From assembly GCA_013203805.1 (NCBI GenBank), contig JABMPH010000509.1, positions 1-47,394 of the forward strand: 47,394 nucleotides of DNA, read 5' to 3'. Below the pieces are notes generated by a model that saw only the letters and a program-made list of their open reading frames with translations, made no database searches and had not been told where the DNA came from. The position numbers and the translations under genes are program-made. This document shows positions 34,246 to 44,100 of the stretch, one piece after another (position 1 is the stretch's first letter; each line of letters begins with the position of its first letter). This DNA comes from Bacteroidota bacterium (GTDB lineage Bacteria > Bacteroidota > Bacteroidia > Bacteroidales > F082).

Positions 34246-35640
34246 ATGTTCAACAAAGAAGTTTATACCAAAAGAAGAAACAAATTACGAAAAGAAGTAA
34301 AATCAGGAATCGCTCTATTTTTAGGTAACGTTGATGCTGCATTCAACTATCCTGCAAATGTTTATTCATTTAGACAAGACAGTCATTTCCTGTATTTTTT
34401 TGGATTACAAAACCCGGGATTCGCAGGAATTATAGATTTTGATAATAACAAAGACTACATTTTTGGCAATGACTTTGATATAGATGATGTTATCTGGATG
34501 GGAGTTCAGCCAAAAGTTGCCGATCTTGCTGCAAAGGGTGGTGTTGAAAATGCAGCTCCATACAATGAACTGGCAAAATTTATTGCTAAAGCAAAAAAAG
34601 AAGGCAGACAAATTCATTATTTACCACCTTATCGAGGTGAAACCGTCATTGAGTTATCGGCTTTGCTAGGCTTGTATAATGCTGATATTAAGCCAGGTGC
34701 CTCAGTTGAGTTAATTAAAGGCGTTGTTGCCTTGAAAGAAATAAAAAGTGACAAAGAAGTTGCTGAAATAGAAAAAGCGGTTGATATTGCTTATGAGATG
34801 CATACCACATCAATGCGTATGGCAATGCCGGGAAGAGTTGAGCAGGAGATTGCAGGAACTATTGAAGGAATATCATTAGCACTGGGCGGACCAGTTTCGT
34901 TTCCGATTATTCTAAGTCAGGATGGTCAAACCTTGCACAACCACCACCATGATAAAGTTCTTAAAGTTGGACGTATGATGGTTACTGATGCCGGTGCCGA
35001 GACTCAGGAAAACTACACAAGCGATATTACACGTACTGTACCTGTTGGTGGAAAATTTAATGATCGTCAAGCTGAAATTTATCAAATTGTACTTGATGCA
35101 AATATGGCAGCCATTGAAGCAATCAAGCCGGGTTTGAAATATAGAGAAGTCCATTTCCTAGCTGCCAGGACAATTATAGAAGGTCTTAAAAAAGCAGGCC
35201 TTATGAAAGGTGATACCGATGCAGCACTTAAAGCTGAAGCACATACATTGTTTATGCCTCATGGACTTGGCCATATGATGGGCATGGATGTTCATGATAT
35301 GGAAGGTCTTGGCGAGAATTATGTTGGTTATGATGAAAATACTACCAGAGCAACTACTTTTGGAACTGCATATTTAAGACTGGGTAAAGAACTAAAAACA
35401 GGATTTGTATTAACTGTTGAGCCTGGCATATACTTTATCCCAGATTTAATTGACCAATTCCGTAATGAGGGCAAGTTTATGGATTTTGTAAACTACGATA
35501 AGGTGGAAACCTACAAAGATTTTGGTGGTATCCGTATTGAAGACGATATTCTTGTAACTGATGATGGATATCGTGTTCTTGGCAAACCAATTCCTAAGAC
35601 TATTGCTGAGGTTGAAGCTGTGATGAGTAATCCATTGTAG
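34246..35640 (+). CDS. pepP: Xaa-Pro aminopeptidase (aminopeptidase P, M24B)
   Basis: 464 residues, no signal peptide, so cytoplasmic. An AMP_N domain (about 5-140) precedes the pita-bread M24 domain. All five dinuclear metal ligands are visible: Asp248 (MVTDAGAE), Asp260 (YTSDITRT), His343 (PHGLGHMMG), Glu392 (TVEPGIY) and Glu432 (GGIRIEDD). It removes an N-terminal residue preceding proline and completes peptide degradation. It is divergent from the surface hydrolase series and followed by a terminator 20 nt after the stop, so it is monocistronic. Confidence 0.95.
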   Translation: MFNKEVYTKRRNKLRKEVKSGIALFLGNVDAAFNYPANVYSFRQDSHFLYFFGLQNPGFAGIIDFDNNKDYIFGNDFDIDDVIWMGVQPKVADLAAKGGVENAAPYNELAKFIAKAKKEGRQIHYLPPYRGETVIELSALLGLYNADIKPGASVELIKGVVALKEIKSDKEVAEIEKAVDIAYEMHTTSMRMAMPGRVEQEIAGTIEGISLALGGPVSFPIILSQDGQTLHNHHHDKVLKVGRMMVTDAGAETQENYTSDITRTVPVGGKFNDRQAEIYQIVLDANMAAIEAIKPGLKYREVHFLAARTIIEGLKKAGLMKGDTDAALKAEAHTLFMPHGLGHMMGMDVHDMEGLGENYVGYDENTTRATTFGTAYLRLGKELKTGFVLTVEPGIYFIPDLIDQFRNEGKFMDFVNYDKVETYKDFGGIRIEDDILVTDDGYRVLGKPIPKTIAEVEAVMSNPL

Positions 35641-35660
35641 TTCCTTAACAACGAAGAAAA

Positions 35661-35687
35661 TTGAGCCGCGTAACTCCGGCTTTTTTT
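35661..35687 (+). terminator. Intrinsic terminator of the aminopeptidase P gene
   Basis: AGCCG (35664-35668) pairs with CGGCT (35677-35681) around an eight-base loop and runs into seven further T-rich positions to 35687. Confidence 0.8.
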
Positions 35688-35705
35688 ATGCACTTAAAAC
35701 ACCAT

Positions 35706-35749
35706 TGTCATTTCGAACTTTACTGTAATTTCGAACGTAGTGAGAAATC
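35706..35749. repeat. Left copy of the TTTCGAACGTAGTGAGAAAT-type repeat
   Basis: Two partial units in tandem: TGTCATTTCGAAC at 35706-35718 and TTTCGAACGTAGTGAGAAAT at 35729-35748. The shared core TTTCGAAC suggests an internal duplication. Confidence 0.6.
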
Positions 35750-35890
35750 CTCTGAGTCTGTCCCAATACTCAAACTATTCTCTAGGTTAAGGGGATCTCT
35801 CAGTCATTCTTCCTACCAATAACAGTGATTTGTATGCGCCTGTATTTCTGATAGTTCTGGAAATGGCCAGCCGAATCTATTCATTAGGTT

Positions 35891-35985
35891 TTCTTTGTGG
35901 TTCTTTGAGAGTACTTTGTGAAACTTTGTGGTAAAAAATGATATTGATGATTAACCACAAAGTCACACTAAGGATTGCACTAAGT
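35891..35985. repeat. Imperfect palindrome with ACTTTGTGGT/ACCACAAAGT core
   Basis: ACTTTGTGGT (35923-35932) and ACCACAAAGT (35954-35963) are perfect reverse complements with a 21-nt spacer. Outside them the arms keep partial complementarity (CTTTGAGAGTACTTTGTG on the left, CACACTAAGGATTGCACTAAG-like sequence on the right). A further TTCTTTGTGGTTCTTTGAGA unit lies at the left end. Resembles the widespread TTAACCACAAAG-type intergenic palindromes. Confidence 0.6.
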
Positions 35986-36109
35986 ATATCAAAGGAATAT
36001 ACACATAACTTATCCATACAGTTCTATAAATTACCAACTGCGATTCCTAAAGATTTCAACTGAATATTGTCATCATACTATGTGCTCCTTTTTTACCTAG
36101 GGCTTTGGG

Positions 36110-36139
36110 GATATCACGTCACTACGCTTCGATATGACA
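36110..36139. repeat. Right, inverted copy of the dispersed repeat
   Basis: TCACTACGCTTCGATATGAC (from 36119) is, read in reverse complement, a diverged form of TGTCATTTCGAAC followed by GTAGTGAG as seen at 35706-35749. It ends 18 nt before the stop of the thioredoxin-like gene. Confidence 0.55.
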
Positions 36140-36157
36140 ACAACCAAGAACGAGCTG

Positions 36158-37510
36158 TCACTTCAAAAAACCTGCAATTTCTTCTTTCCCCAATGGCTTT
36201 CCGATGATTTTTTTGTTTTCATCCAAAATAAAAACTGATGGTGTAGCAACAATTCCGTATTCATTAATAATATCACCATTCCACCCCTTTAACTCTGCAA
36301 CATTTATCCAACCATAGCCGTTATCTTTAAGGCTTTTCATTAGGTCATCTTTCGATTCATCAATGGAAATAGCTATAACTTCAAGTTCATTTTTGTCGCC
36401 GTAGTACATATTAATAATGGGCATTATTTCATCGCAATGGGGGCACCAGCTTGCCCAGAACAACAGTAAGGTTTTCTCGGCTTTAATGTCTTTTAAAATA
36501 ACTTCATTACCATCAATATCAGTGGTAGTAAAATCTGGAGCAGGTTGGCCTATGGCTAATTTTTTTATCAGTTCAAGTTTGCTTTCAAGTTTTAGTTTAC
36601 GATCGGTATTTTCACAAAACTGATCAAGTGTACTTGCATTTGCAATATGTTCGAGTCCCTTTTCAAATCCAATTGATTGAAATCCGCTAATTAGAAAATC
36701 AACCAAAAATTCATAAACCTGCTGATTAACCTGAGCATGTTTAAAAATAGTATCAATTCCCATAAGCATATAGTCTTCAAGTTCCTCCTGCGAATTGGCA
36801 TCATTTTGAAATAGGCTAAGATACCCAACAGCTTTCGACGTCAAAAATGTACTTTTTATGAGCATAGTATCGCTAAAATCCACATTATCAAAATAATGTC
36901 TTTTCAAGTAGATGCCTTTTTCATATTCGGGTAAAGTGGGATCAACAATAAGCGGACGATCCGCTTTTAGATATCGGGCTGCAAGGGTCAATGGATTATT
37001 TTCGATCAACACATCTGTTCGGGTATTTAGTTGATCCTTAAGTGAGTTGTATTGTTTAATAGCATCAAGAAAAAATTCATCATTGGGAGGGTAATTATGA
37101 ATTAAGGTTGCTAACACATCAATTTTATACATATTCATCCCTTTAATACCCAAGTAATCATAATAGATTAGATTTTCAATTGAGCTAATAATCTGGATAC
37201 CATTGTCATTGTCAAAACCTGAAGTTGTGAATTGTATGTTTTCCTTGTTATAAATCAATTCAACTGCCTGACCAGGGCCTTTTACTATTACATACATTCC
37301 CGCCTCTCTATTATCAGGCATCACATATGTAAAGGAACCTGTAAAATCTGTTTGGGCTGTATCAACAACACTACGTTTTTCACCCATAAGTCTCAATAAA
37401 TATAGGTTTTCATTCTCCAACCCTGCTATTGTACCACTAATTTTATACTCCTGTGCAAAGCCAGATAAAAATGATGACAATAGGACAACAAACAATATTC
37501 TTCTTATCAT
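36158..37510 (-). CDS. TlpA-like thiol-disulfide oxidoreductase with DUF4369-like N-terminus
   Basis: 450 residues with a signal peptide (1-19, ending GFAQ). The N-terminal beta domain (about 21-115; YKISGTIAGLENENLYLLRL and VDTAQTDFTGSFTYVMP) matches DUF4369-type domains that precede thioredoxin folds in Bacteroidota. A helical linker spans about 120-310. The C-terminal AhpC/TSA-thioredoxin domain begins at APDFTTTDIDG and has the active site Cys356-Pro-His-Cys359 in FWASWCPHC and the cis-Pro VATPSVF. It acts in the periplasm, probably as a reductase of disulfides (cytochrome maturation or stress). It is a single gene with its own -7 match (37528-37535). Confidence 0.93.
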   Translation of the reverse strand: MIRRILFVVLLSSFLSGFAQEYKISGTIAGLENENLYLLRLMGEKRSVVDTAQTDFTGSFTYVMPDNREAGMYVIVKGPGQAVELIYNKENIQFTTSGFDNDNGIQIISSIENLIYYDYLGIKGMNMYKIDVLATLIHNYPPNDEFFLDAIKQYNSLKDQLNTRTDVLIENNPLTLAARYLKADRPLIVDPTLPEYEKGIYLKRHYFDNVDFSDTMLIKSTFLTSKAVGYLSLFQNDANSQEELEDYMLMGIDTIFKHAQVNQQVYEFLVDFLISGFQSIGFEKGLEHIANASTLDQFCENTDRKLKLESKLELIKKLAIGQPAPDFTTTDIDGNEVILKDIKAEKTLLLFWASWCPHCDEIMPIINMYYGDKNELEVIAISIDESKDDLMKSLKDNGYGWINVAELKGWNGDIINEYGIVATPSVFILDENKKIIGKPLGKEEIAGFLK

Positions 37511-37527
37511 AAAGCAAGTTTATTTTT

Positions 37528-37535
37528 CAAAACTA
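37528..37535 (-). promoter_or_regulatory. Putative -7 element of the thioredoxin-like gene
   Basis: The minus-strand octamer is TAGTTTTG, matching TAnnTTTG, 17 nt upstream of the ATG at 37510. Confidence 0.45.
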
Positions 37536-37647
37536 AACAAAAGAATTATTTATTCAATAAAAGGTAAAAAGCTTTTCCAAAAAAAAGATTTTTATTAGTT
37601 AATAAATATCAATAATTCAAAATATTCTCAATTAACAAAATATCTAT

Positions 37648-37655
37648 TAACTTTG
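37648..37655 (+). promoter_or_regulatory. Putative -7 element of the PKD/T9SS protein gene
   Basis: TAACTTTG matches TAnnTTTG, 24 nt upstream of the ATG at 37680. Confidence 0.5.
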
Positions 37656-37679
37656 TTGTGCGGATAAAAATAAACATGG

Positions 37680-40184
37680 ATGAAAAAAAACAAATTAATC
37701 CGGCAACTATTTACTACATTAGTAATATTCCTATCAACTACATTTATTGCTGGTAGACTATTTGCTCAGGTACCTACCACTCAAGATTGCATGGGAGCAA
37801 TTCCGGTGTGTGACTATATATATGTAGAAGAATATACTGCCACAGGAAACGGTAATTACAATGAAATCCCAACAGGATATCTTTGCCCTAATCATTGCAT
37901 GGATGGAGAACACAATAGCCGTTGGTATATTTGGACGGTAATTGAGTCGGGCGATCTCAGGTTTGAAATTACTCCTCAATTGCAATCAGATGATTATGAC
38001 TGGTCTGTTTTTGATCTCACCGAACATGATTGCGGTGATATTTGGAATAACGTTGGAAGTATATTATCTAGTTGCAATGCCGCAGGAGATGTTGGTTACC
38101 AAGGTGTAACTGGTATTAGCACCTGGAATGGCGGGACTTCAAATTGTAATAATGGAGGTCAAACAAATAAATGGAATGCCGATTTACCGGTATACGAAGG
38201 AGAAACTTATGTACTGGTAGTAAGCGATTGGACACAAACTACTGGAGGCTATACACTTGATTTTAGCACATCATCGGCTGTTATTTTTGATGACCAAAAA
38301 CCTTCATTAGAATACATTGGGGGAGATTTAATTACAGCATGTGGAATCAATGAATTAACCATCGAATTTAACGAGAATGTTAAATGCAGCTCGATACAAC
38401 CAGCCGATTTTATACTTGACGGGCCAGGTGGTCCTTATGTTATCGATAGCATATATGGTGAAAACTGTGATATTGGAGGTAGTAATGAACGAGATTATAT
38501 AATTTATTTTACACCTGCAATATATCAGGGTGGAGATTACACCCTTGAGATTAAGATGTTTAGCTTTATTTCGGATGCTTGCAACAATTATGCTGAGAAT
38601 CTGGTTTATGATTTTACCATAGACTTGGATTCACCTGATGCAAATGCCGGTGAAGATATTGACATTCCATATGCAGCAACTGCCACTTTGGATGGATCAG
38701 CAAGTAATGGTTCAGGGAACTACTTCTACACATGGGAGCCATCTTCTTTATTAACTAACCCTACAACTTCTAATCCCACAACCATAAGTCTTACCTCAAG
38801 TACAGAGTTCATTTTATCGGTAAGTGATCAACAAAGTGCATGCGTTGGGGTAGATACCATGTGGGTTAATGTTGTTGGTGGCCCTCTTGGGATATCTATG
38901 AGCACAAGCAATAATGAGATATGTAATGGAGAACGAGTGGACTTATTTGTGAATCCAGATGGTGGATCAGGGAATTATAGTTATGAGTGGACATCCAACC
39001 CAACAGGTTTTAGCTCTACAGTTCAGAACCCTTCCGATTTTCCGGTTACTGATAGATGGTATATTGTATCGGTTACAGATGGATTTACTATCATGGTCGA
39101 TAGTATTTTTGTTATAGTGAACCAATTGCCTGTATCAAATGCAGGTATTGATCAGGTGATAAATATAGGTACATCAACAGTATTAAGTGGAAATGCAACA
39201 GGAGGAATTGGCAATTACAGTTTTCATTGGGAGCCATCTAGTTGGTTGGAAATTAGTAATATTCAAAACCCAACAACTTTACCTCTCCCACAACCAACTG
39301 TTTTTACACTTTGGGTTACTGATGATAATGGTTGCACAAGCGAACCTGACAATGTACTTATTAACGCAAGCGGCGGTGGGTTATCAGCTTTCCTTTGGTC
39401 CGACTCTTCTGAAATATGTCTAGGTGAATCAACTACAATATACGCCAATGCATCTGGTGGTGGTTTGGAATATACATATGATTGGACTTCTGAACCAGCA
39501 GGTTTCTCATCAAACGAAATGTCAATTTTTGTAACTCCTCAAGAAACAACAATATATAAACTACTTCTTAAGGATCAATTTAACAACGAATTTGAATCAA
39601 GTATAAATATTATTGTAAACCCTCTACCTGTAATCAATTTAATACCTGAAAATACTGGTATTGATACGATTATTGTTTGTGTTCGTGATACGGTGGTACT
39701 TGATGCTGGTTATGATAACGACCCACCAAATACTGAATACTTTTGGATAGAAAACAATTTTGAAAATCGTTATAATGTTGCTTCAACCAATGGCAGTTGG
39801 ATAGTTTTTCAAACCCATACTGTTAGGGTTACAAATGGTTCTACCGGATGTAAAAACACTGGTGAAGTTACTATCTTTTTCAATTTTGATGAGTGTGTCA
39901 TTGGGATTGGAGAAAAACAATCAAATCTTCAGGGCACAATAGTTGTCCAGCCAAATCCAAATGATGGCAATTTTGAAATAAGTATTTTAGAGACAATCGA
40001 CAACCTGGAAATAAACATATTTAGTGCTACCGGAGAAATGGTTTTTCAGGATAATTATAGTGGAAATTGTTATAAAGGACGTAAAATAGAAATCAATTCT
40101 GATTTTAAACCCGGGATTTATTTTGTTCATTTTAAATCAGGGAATGATATTTTTGTTACTAAAATTATTGTGATAGGCAGGTAG
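37680..40184 (+). CDS. T9SS-exported multidomain PKD/Ig-like surface protein
   Basis: 834 residues with a signal peptide (1-30, ending RLFAQ). The N-terminal 200 residues are Cys-rich and contain CPNHCMDGEHNSRWYIWTV and YEGETYVLVVSDWTQTTGGY, typical of gliding-motility/T9SS-associated extracellular modules. PKD/Ig-like repeats follow (about 315-405, 405-480, 480-565, 565-650), recognisable by GNYFYTWEPSS, GNYSYEWTSNP, GNYSFHWEPSS and LEYTYDWTSEP. The final 85 or so residues are a type A sorting domain (QPNPNDGNFEISI to GIYFVHFKSGND). It is likely an adhesin or matrix-binding protein attached to or released from the surface; no enzymatic motif is seen. It opens the run of secreted proteins up to the window end. 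Confidence 0.88.
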   Translation: MKKNKLIRQLFTTLVIFLSTTFIAGRLFAQVPTTQDCMGAIPVCDYIYVEEYTATGNGNYNEIPTGYLCPNHCMDGEHNSRWYIWTVIESGDLRFEITPQLQSDDYDWSVFDLTEHDCGDIWNNVGSILSSCNAAGDVGYQGVTGISTWNGGTSNCNNGGQTNKWNADLPVYEGETYVLVVSDWTQTTGGYTLDFSTSSAVIFDDQKPSLEYIGGDLITACGINELTIEFNENVKCSSIQPADFILDGPGGPYVIDSIYGENCDIGGSNERDYIIYFTPAIYQGGDYTLEIKMFSFISDACNNYAENLVYDFTIDLDSPDANAGEDIDIPYAATATLDGSASNGSGNYFYTWEPSSLLTNPTTSNPTTISLTSSTEFILSVSDQQSACVGVDTMWVNVVGGPLGISMSTSNNEICNGERVDLFVNPDGGSGNYSYEWTSNPTGFSSTVQNPSDFPVTDRWYIVSVTDGFTIMVDSIFVIVNQLPVSNAGIDQVINIGTSTVLSGNATGGIGNYSFHWEPSSWLEISNIQNPTTLPLPQPTVFTLWVTDDNGCTSEPDNVLINASGGGLSAFLWSDSSEICLGESTTIYANASGGGLEYTYDWTSEPAGFSSNEMSIFVTPQETTIYKLLLKDQFNNEFESSINIIVNPLPVINLIPENTGIDTIIVCVRDTVVLDAGYDNDPPNTEYFWIENNFENRYNVASTNGSWIVFQTHTVRVTNGSTGCKNTGEVTIFFNFDECVIGIGEKQSNLQGTIVVQPNPNDGNFEISILETIDNLEINIFSATGEMVFQDNYSGNCYKGRKIEINSDFKPGIYFVHFKSGNDIFVTKIIVIGR

Positions 40185-40316
40185 TTGTTGATTTTAATAA
40201 TAATAAAACTGTATTAATAGAATTAATTCGGAGGTATTTCAAATTAAACTTATTTCATTTTTTTATTTATTAGTGCATTAGTTAATTTAGTTATATTTAT
40301 TCCTTATTTGGATTTT

Positions 40317-40324
40317 TATATTTG
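40317..40324 (+). promoter_or_regulatory. Putative -7 element of the FISUMP lipoprotein gene
   Basis: TATATTTG matches TAnnTTTG, 13 nt upstream of the ATG at 40338, implying a very short leader if used. Confidence 0.35.
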
Positions 40325-40337
40325 AAAAAGGAATAAC

Positions 40338-41060
40338 ATGAAAATTCCATTTTTATTAATAATCAGATATGGGTTATATATATCAATCTTCTCATTTCTG
40401 CTTGTTGGAGATAGCTGCAAAATAATATCAAATCCAACCTCCATTGTTCCAGAAAAAAATATTCCTGTCGAAAGCATATTTTTTGACACTATTGTAAAAG
40501 ATATTGATGGTAATTCATATCCGGTTATACAAATTGGAAATCAACTTTGGATGACATCGAACCTGAGGGTTTCCAGGTATAAAACCGGAAAACCAATTTC
40601 ACAAAAGCAAGGTAACAGCATAAATGGTAATATTGAAGAGGAAGGTAGGTTTGTTTGGTATCAAAATAATGAAGATAATGAACTGACGTACGGCAAACTC
40701 TATAATTATTATGTCATAATGGGAGGGTGTTTATGCCCCGAAGGTTGGCATGTGCCAGCGGTTGAGGAATGGCAACAAATGATCGATTATCTCGGCGTTA
40801 CTGATAACGCAGGGATTATTCTCCAGGCCGATACCGGCATTAATTTTTATAATGAATTAGGAGGAATAATGATACCCGAAAACATCCTGAGTCCTTTTTC
40901 AGATATAAATAAAGCAGGGTATTGGTGGACTAACACAAGTGTGGGCAGAAATACTGTAGCTGACTATGAGCTTCATTTAGGTAAGCTTCAGGTGATTAGA
41001 GGCAGTGTAAGCGAAGGGGCTTTTTTATCGGTCAGGTGTATCAAAAACATATCCAAATAA
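40338..41060 (+). CDS. FISUMP-domain lipoprotein
   Basis: 240 residues. Probable lipoprotein signal ending in VGDSC (Cys27). From about residue 50 the sequence follows the FISUMP (Fibrobacter succinogenes major paralogous) pattern: DIDGNSYPVIQIGNQLWMTS, YGKLYNYYVIM, CPEGWHVPAVEEWQQM, YWWTNTSVG and the closing FLSVRCIK. These domains occur in extracellular proteins of Fibrobacteres and Bacteroidota and have a C-type-lectin-like look; function is not established. It lies 53 nt before the first giant paralogue and could share its transcript. Confidence 0.88.
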   Translation: MKIPFLLIIRYGLYISIFSFLLVGDSCKIISNPTSIVPEKNIPVESIFFDTIVKDIDGNSYPVIQIGNQLWMTSNLRVSRYKTGKPISQKQGNSINGNIEEEGRFVWYQNNEDNELTYGKLYNYYVIMGGCLCPEGWHVPAVEEWQQMIDYLGVTDNAGIILQADTGINFYNELGGIMIPENILSPFSDINKAGYWWTNTSVGRNTVADYELHLGKLQVIRGSVSEGAFLSVRCIKNISK

Positions 41061-41113
41061 CAGCAATTATATTGAAGTAGAAAATATATGTTAATCTTCC
41101 AACCCAAAAACTA

Positions 41114-44100
41114 ATGATCATGAAACTGATTTTCAAGAATAAATTAACAATCGCTTTATTATTTTGTGTGTTTATAGCAACAGCTACTCAGGCTCAAACC
41201 TACAACACAAACCTAAAGGTTGGAGACCCAGTTCCCGACTGGTTAATAAATGAAGAACCAACATATGAGATGGTTAAACAAAAGTTTATTGAACATTATG
41301 GTGAAGATAAGGAAGACTGGCCCTATTTTATCCTTGAACTTGAATCTCTATATAATGAATTTCAGGAATTTAATAGTAGACAAAAAAACCCATCTTCACC
41401 TGCAGTAGATAAGTTTTTTAATAATGAGTTGAAATTGGGATATGATACGACTAAATCAAGATCATTTAAAGAAATACATATTAACTCACTCAGAAACTAC
41501 GTTATACTTAGAGATTACATATATTCCATGATGGGATTTTCATCTACTACTAGTTGGGCATATATAAAAAATAGTGGAACACCTCATGAGAAGACTTACA
41601 ATAATGCAGAAACAACAAAAGATGGTGTATTGCCAATGGTACTATACATCTATGTTTCGAAATGCCCCAAGGGGTTACTTGATTGGTATTTTGAAGATGT
41701 GTTTCCGGTAATTGATTTACTCTACCAGCAAGATGAACTATCGGAATTAGTTAAAACCCTAAAATCAATTCAGAAGCATATTAACAAGCTAATTGACAAC
41801 CATGATTTTGCTAAGGCTGATATCTGGGCAAAATCTATTCAGAAATTTATCAATTTATACCAATTTGATTGGTTGAAACCGGAATTGCCAATTAAGTTTT
41901 ATAGACATGATCAATGGAGTAATTATAAATATATAGAAAAAAAACAAAATGAAGCCATTGAAGAGTTTAATACTGCACTCACCAATAACCTTGCTAATTA
42001 TCTGGGAGGAAGGTCTTTTACTCTTAAGTTTTATGGAAATAAATATTGGAGCCCAAAAAATACGACGGCAGGTGAATTAGTTCTTGAGTCTGATGGTTCT
42101 TTCATAATTAATTATAATCAAGAATTCTTAGATGAGTATAATCTCAAGAGTGGGGCAAACGTTGGATTTCCATCCCCTATTTCTAAACATAGGTTTAATC
42201 AACCACGACTTTATCAAAACAAAGGCAATATTCCATTTAAAGATGATTTTTATGGTTCAGAAGTTATTGTTGATAATGGAAAGTCTATTATATTTTTCGG
42301 CATTACGGATAGTGCTGTGAACAATAATGTAGATAATAGAGGATATTGTATAGCTGGGGAACAAAAATATCTATTTGCTGTGACTGAAAGGAGTTATCAG
42401 GGATTGAACTACACTTACAAAATTCCACATTTTAGACACTTCCTACTCGACGGTGGTGAACCTATGGAGCGTGGTGGAATGGATCTTCCATTTGAAGAGA
42501 AAGTAACATACCGTATCCACCAATGGATAACATATGTGTTTAATAACACTGTAGATGAAGTTCTCAATAATGTTACAATTGTTCCACAAATATATGGGAT
42601 GAAATATGACAGGAAAAGACGCACCAGAATTGCCATCGGTGTCACCACCTCACCCAGAGAGGTTAAAACTGATGGAAAATCAACTACAGAAATAACAGCT
42701 ACCCTGTTCGAATATACACCAAACACCGATCTTCCAGCAACACCTATTGAAGGAAAAAAGATAACATTCACAATTAATGAACAATATGGTACTACACCAG
42801 GTACGATTAATACATCAACAGTAGTTACAGATATTTACGGGGAAGCAAAAATCACCTACACGGCACCAACAGGTGAGGCTTTGCAACAAACCGATGAACT
42901 CATTAATACAGCAACAGTTAATGTAGGATGTGAGGAATACAATGTTGAAGAATTGGCCTATATCAGTTTTGCATCCGATAAGGGTCAGGTAAAGGTAGAC
43001 CCGCCAATTAGGGGAATAGTCTCCAATGAAGGAATAGTACCACCTGACTCACGGTTTCCTGCACTAATTACAGTAAACTTGGAAGATGACCGGTTACAAT
43101 CAATGCCAAATACAAAAGTTGATGTTAAAATTGCAGGTAACAAGCCACTGGGCATATTAAGAAGTGATGATGGACAGGAAGGTATTGGTTTAAGTCTTAT
43201 CTCTGACCAATTTGGTGATCTGGAATTCCAATATTTCTATAATGCGGAAAACCCTCCTGATAAACCGGTAACCGAGGTTATCGAAATAAAAACAGCAGAG
43301 ATGTCCATGCCACTTAGGGCATATGTGTCCATTGGGTTAAACCTAGTTTTTGAATTAGTTGAAAATGCTTATGAATGCAAAGGAATAGTAAATGCAGGTG
43401 AGAAAATACCATTGCGCATTAGGGTTAAAGATATATGGTATCCAAAACTCGATCTGGCGCCAATAATACAATATTGGGGTAGTGGTAATAAAGCAGGAAA
43501 CACAAGGTTGGATGTTAAGTTAGAAATTGAAAACATAAGCACTGTTCCAAAATATTTTCTTGAACAGGTAAAACTTGAAAACTATCCTGAAGAACCCTTT
43601 GTCCATGATATGAATGTCAGATCCTTTAAGGATAAAAAAGTATATAATATGCTCTGGTTACCAGATTATTCATTGGAGGATTATAACGGTTATCCAAGAA
43701 TAACCCCAACCACTGTTGGCACTCATTACTATGAAGCGCAAATTACACTGGTTGACAATGAAGGTGAAGAGGTTTTTCCTTCAAAGCATCCGGCAAGGAA
43801 AGCTTTGTTTAATGTTGAAATCGGGTTGCCAGCTGATGCTATGCAAATATTTTTTATCAGTAACCCCTTTGCCACAGAGACCAAAGATGCTAAATTACTT
43901 GCCACTGCCTTGGATATTATGGGTTTTGGAGCAATCCTTTCGGTAACTGACGCATTATACAAAATAAACAATGGTGATGCTGAAGGATTATATTCTGCAT
44001 TATTTTCAGAAGTTAAAGGGGTAATATTTGATAAAGTTAAAAAGGGTTCTGCATACAATGAGTTGGCTGTGGATTTATATTCAGGAATGGCCCTGGCCGA

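Larger units (their letters stand above)
35688..36157. other. Gene-free 470-bp stretch made of dispersed-type repeats
   Basis: No credible coding frame. It contains TGTCATTTCGAAC (35706-35718), ATTTCGAACGTAGTGAGAAA (from 35728), an inverted copy of the same unit at 36110-36139, and in the middle a larger palindrome built on ACTTTGTGGT/ACCACAAAGT. Similar units recur as intergenic repeats across Bacteroidota genomes. The rest is unstructured AT-rich sequence. Confidence 0.65.
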
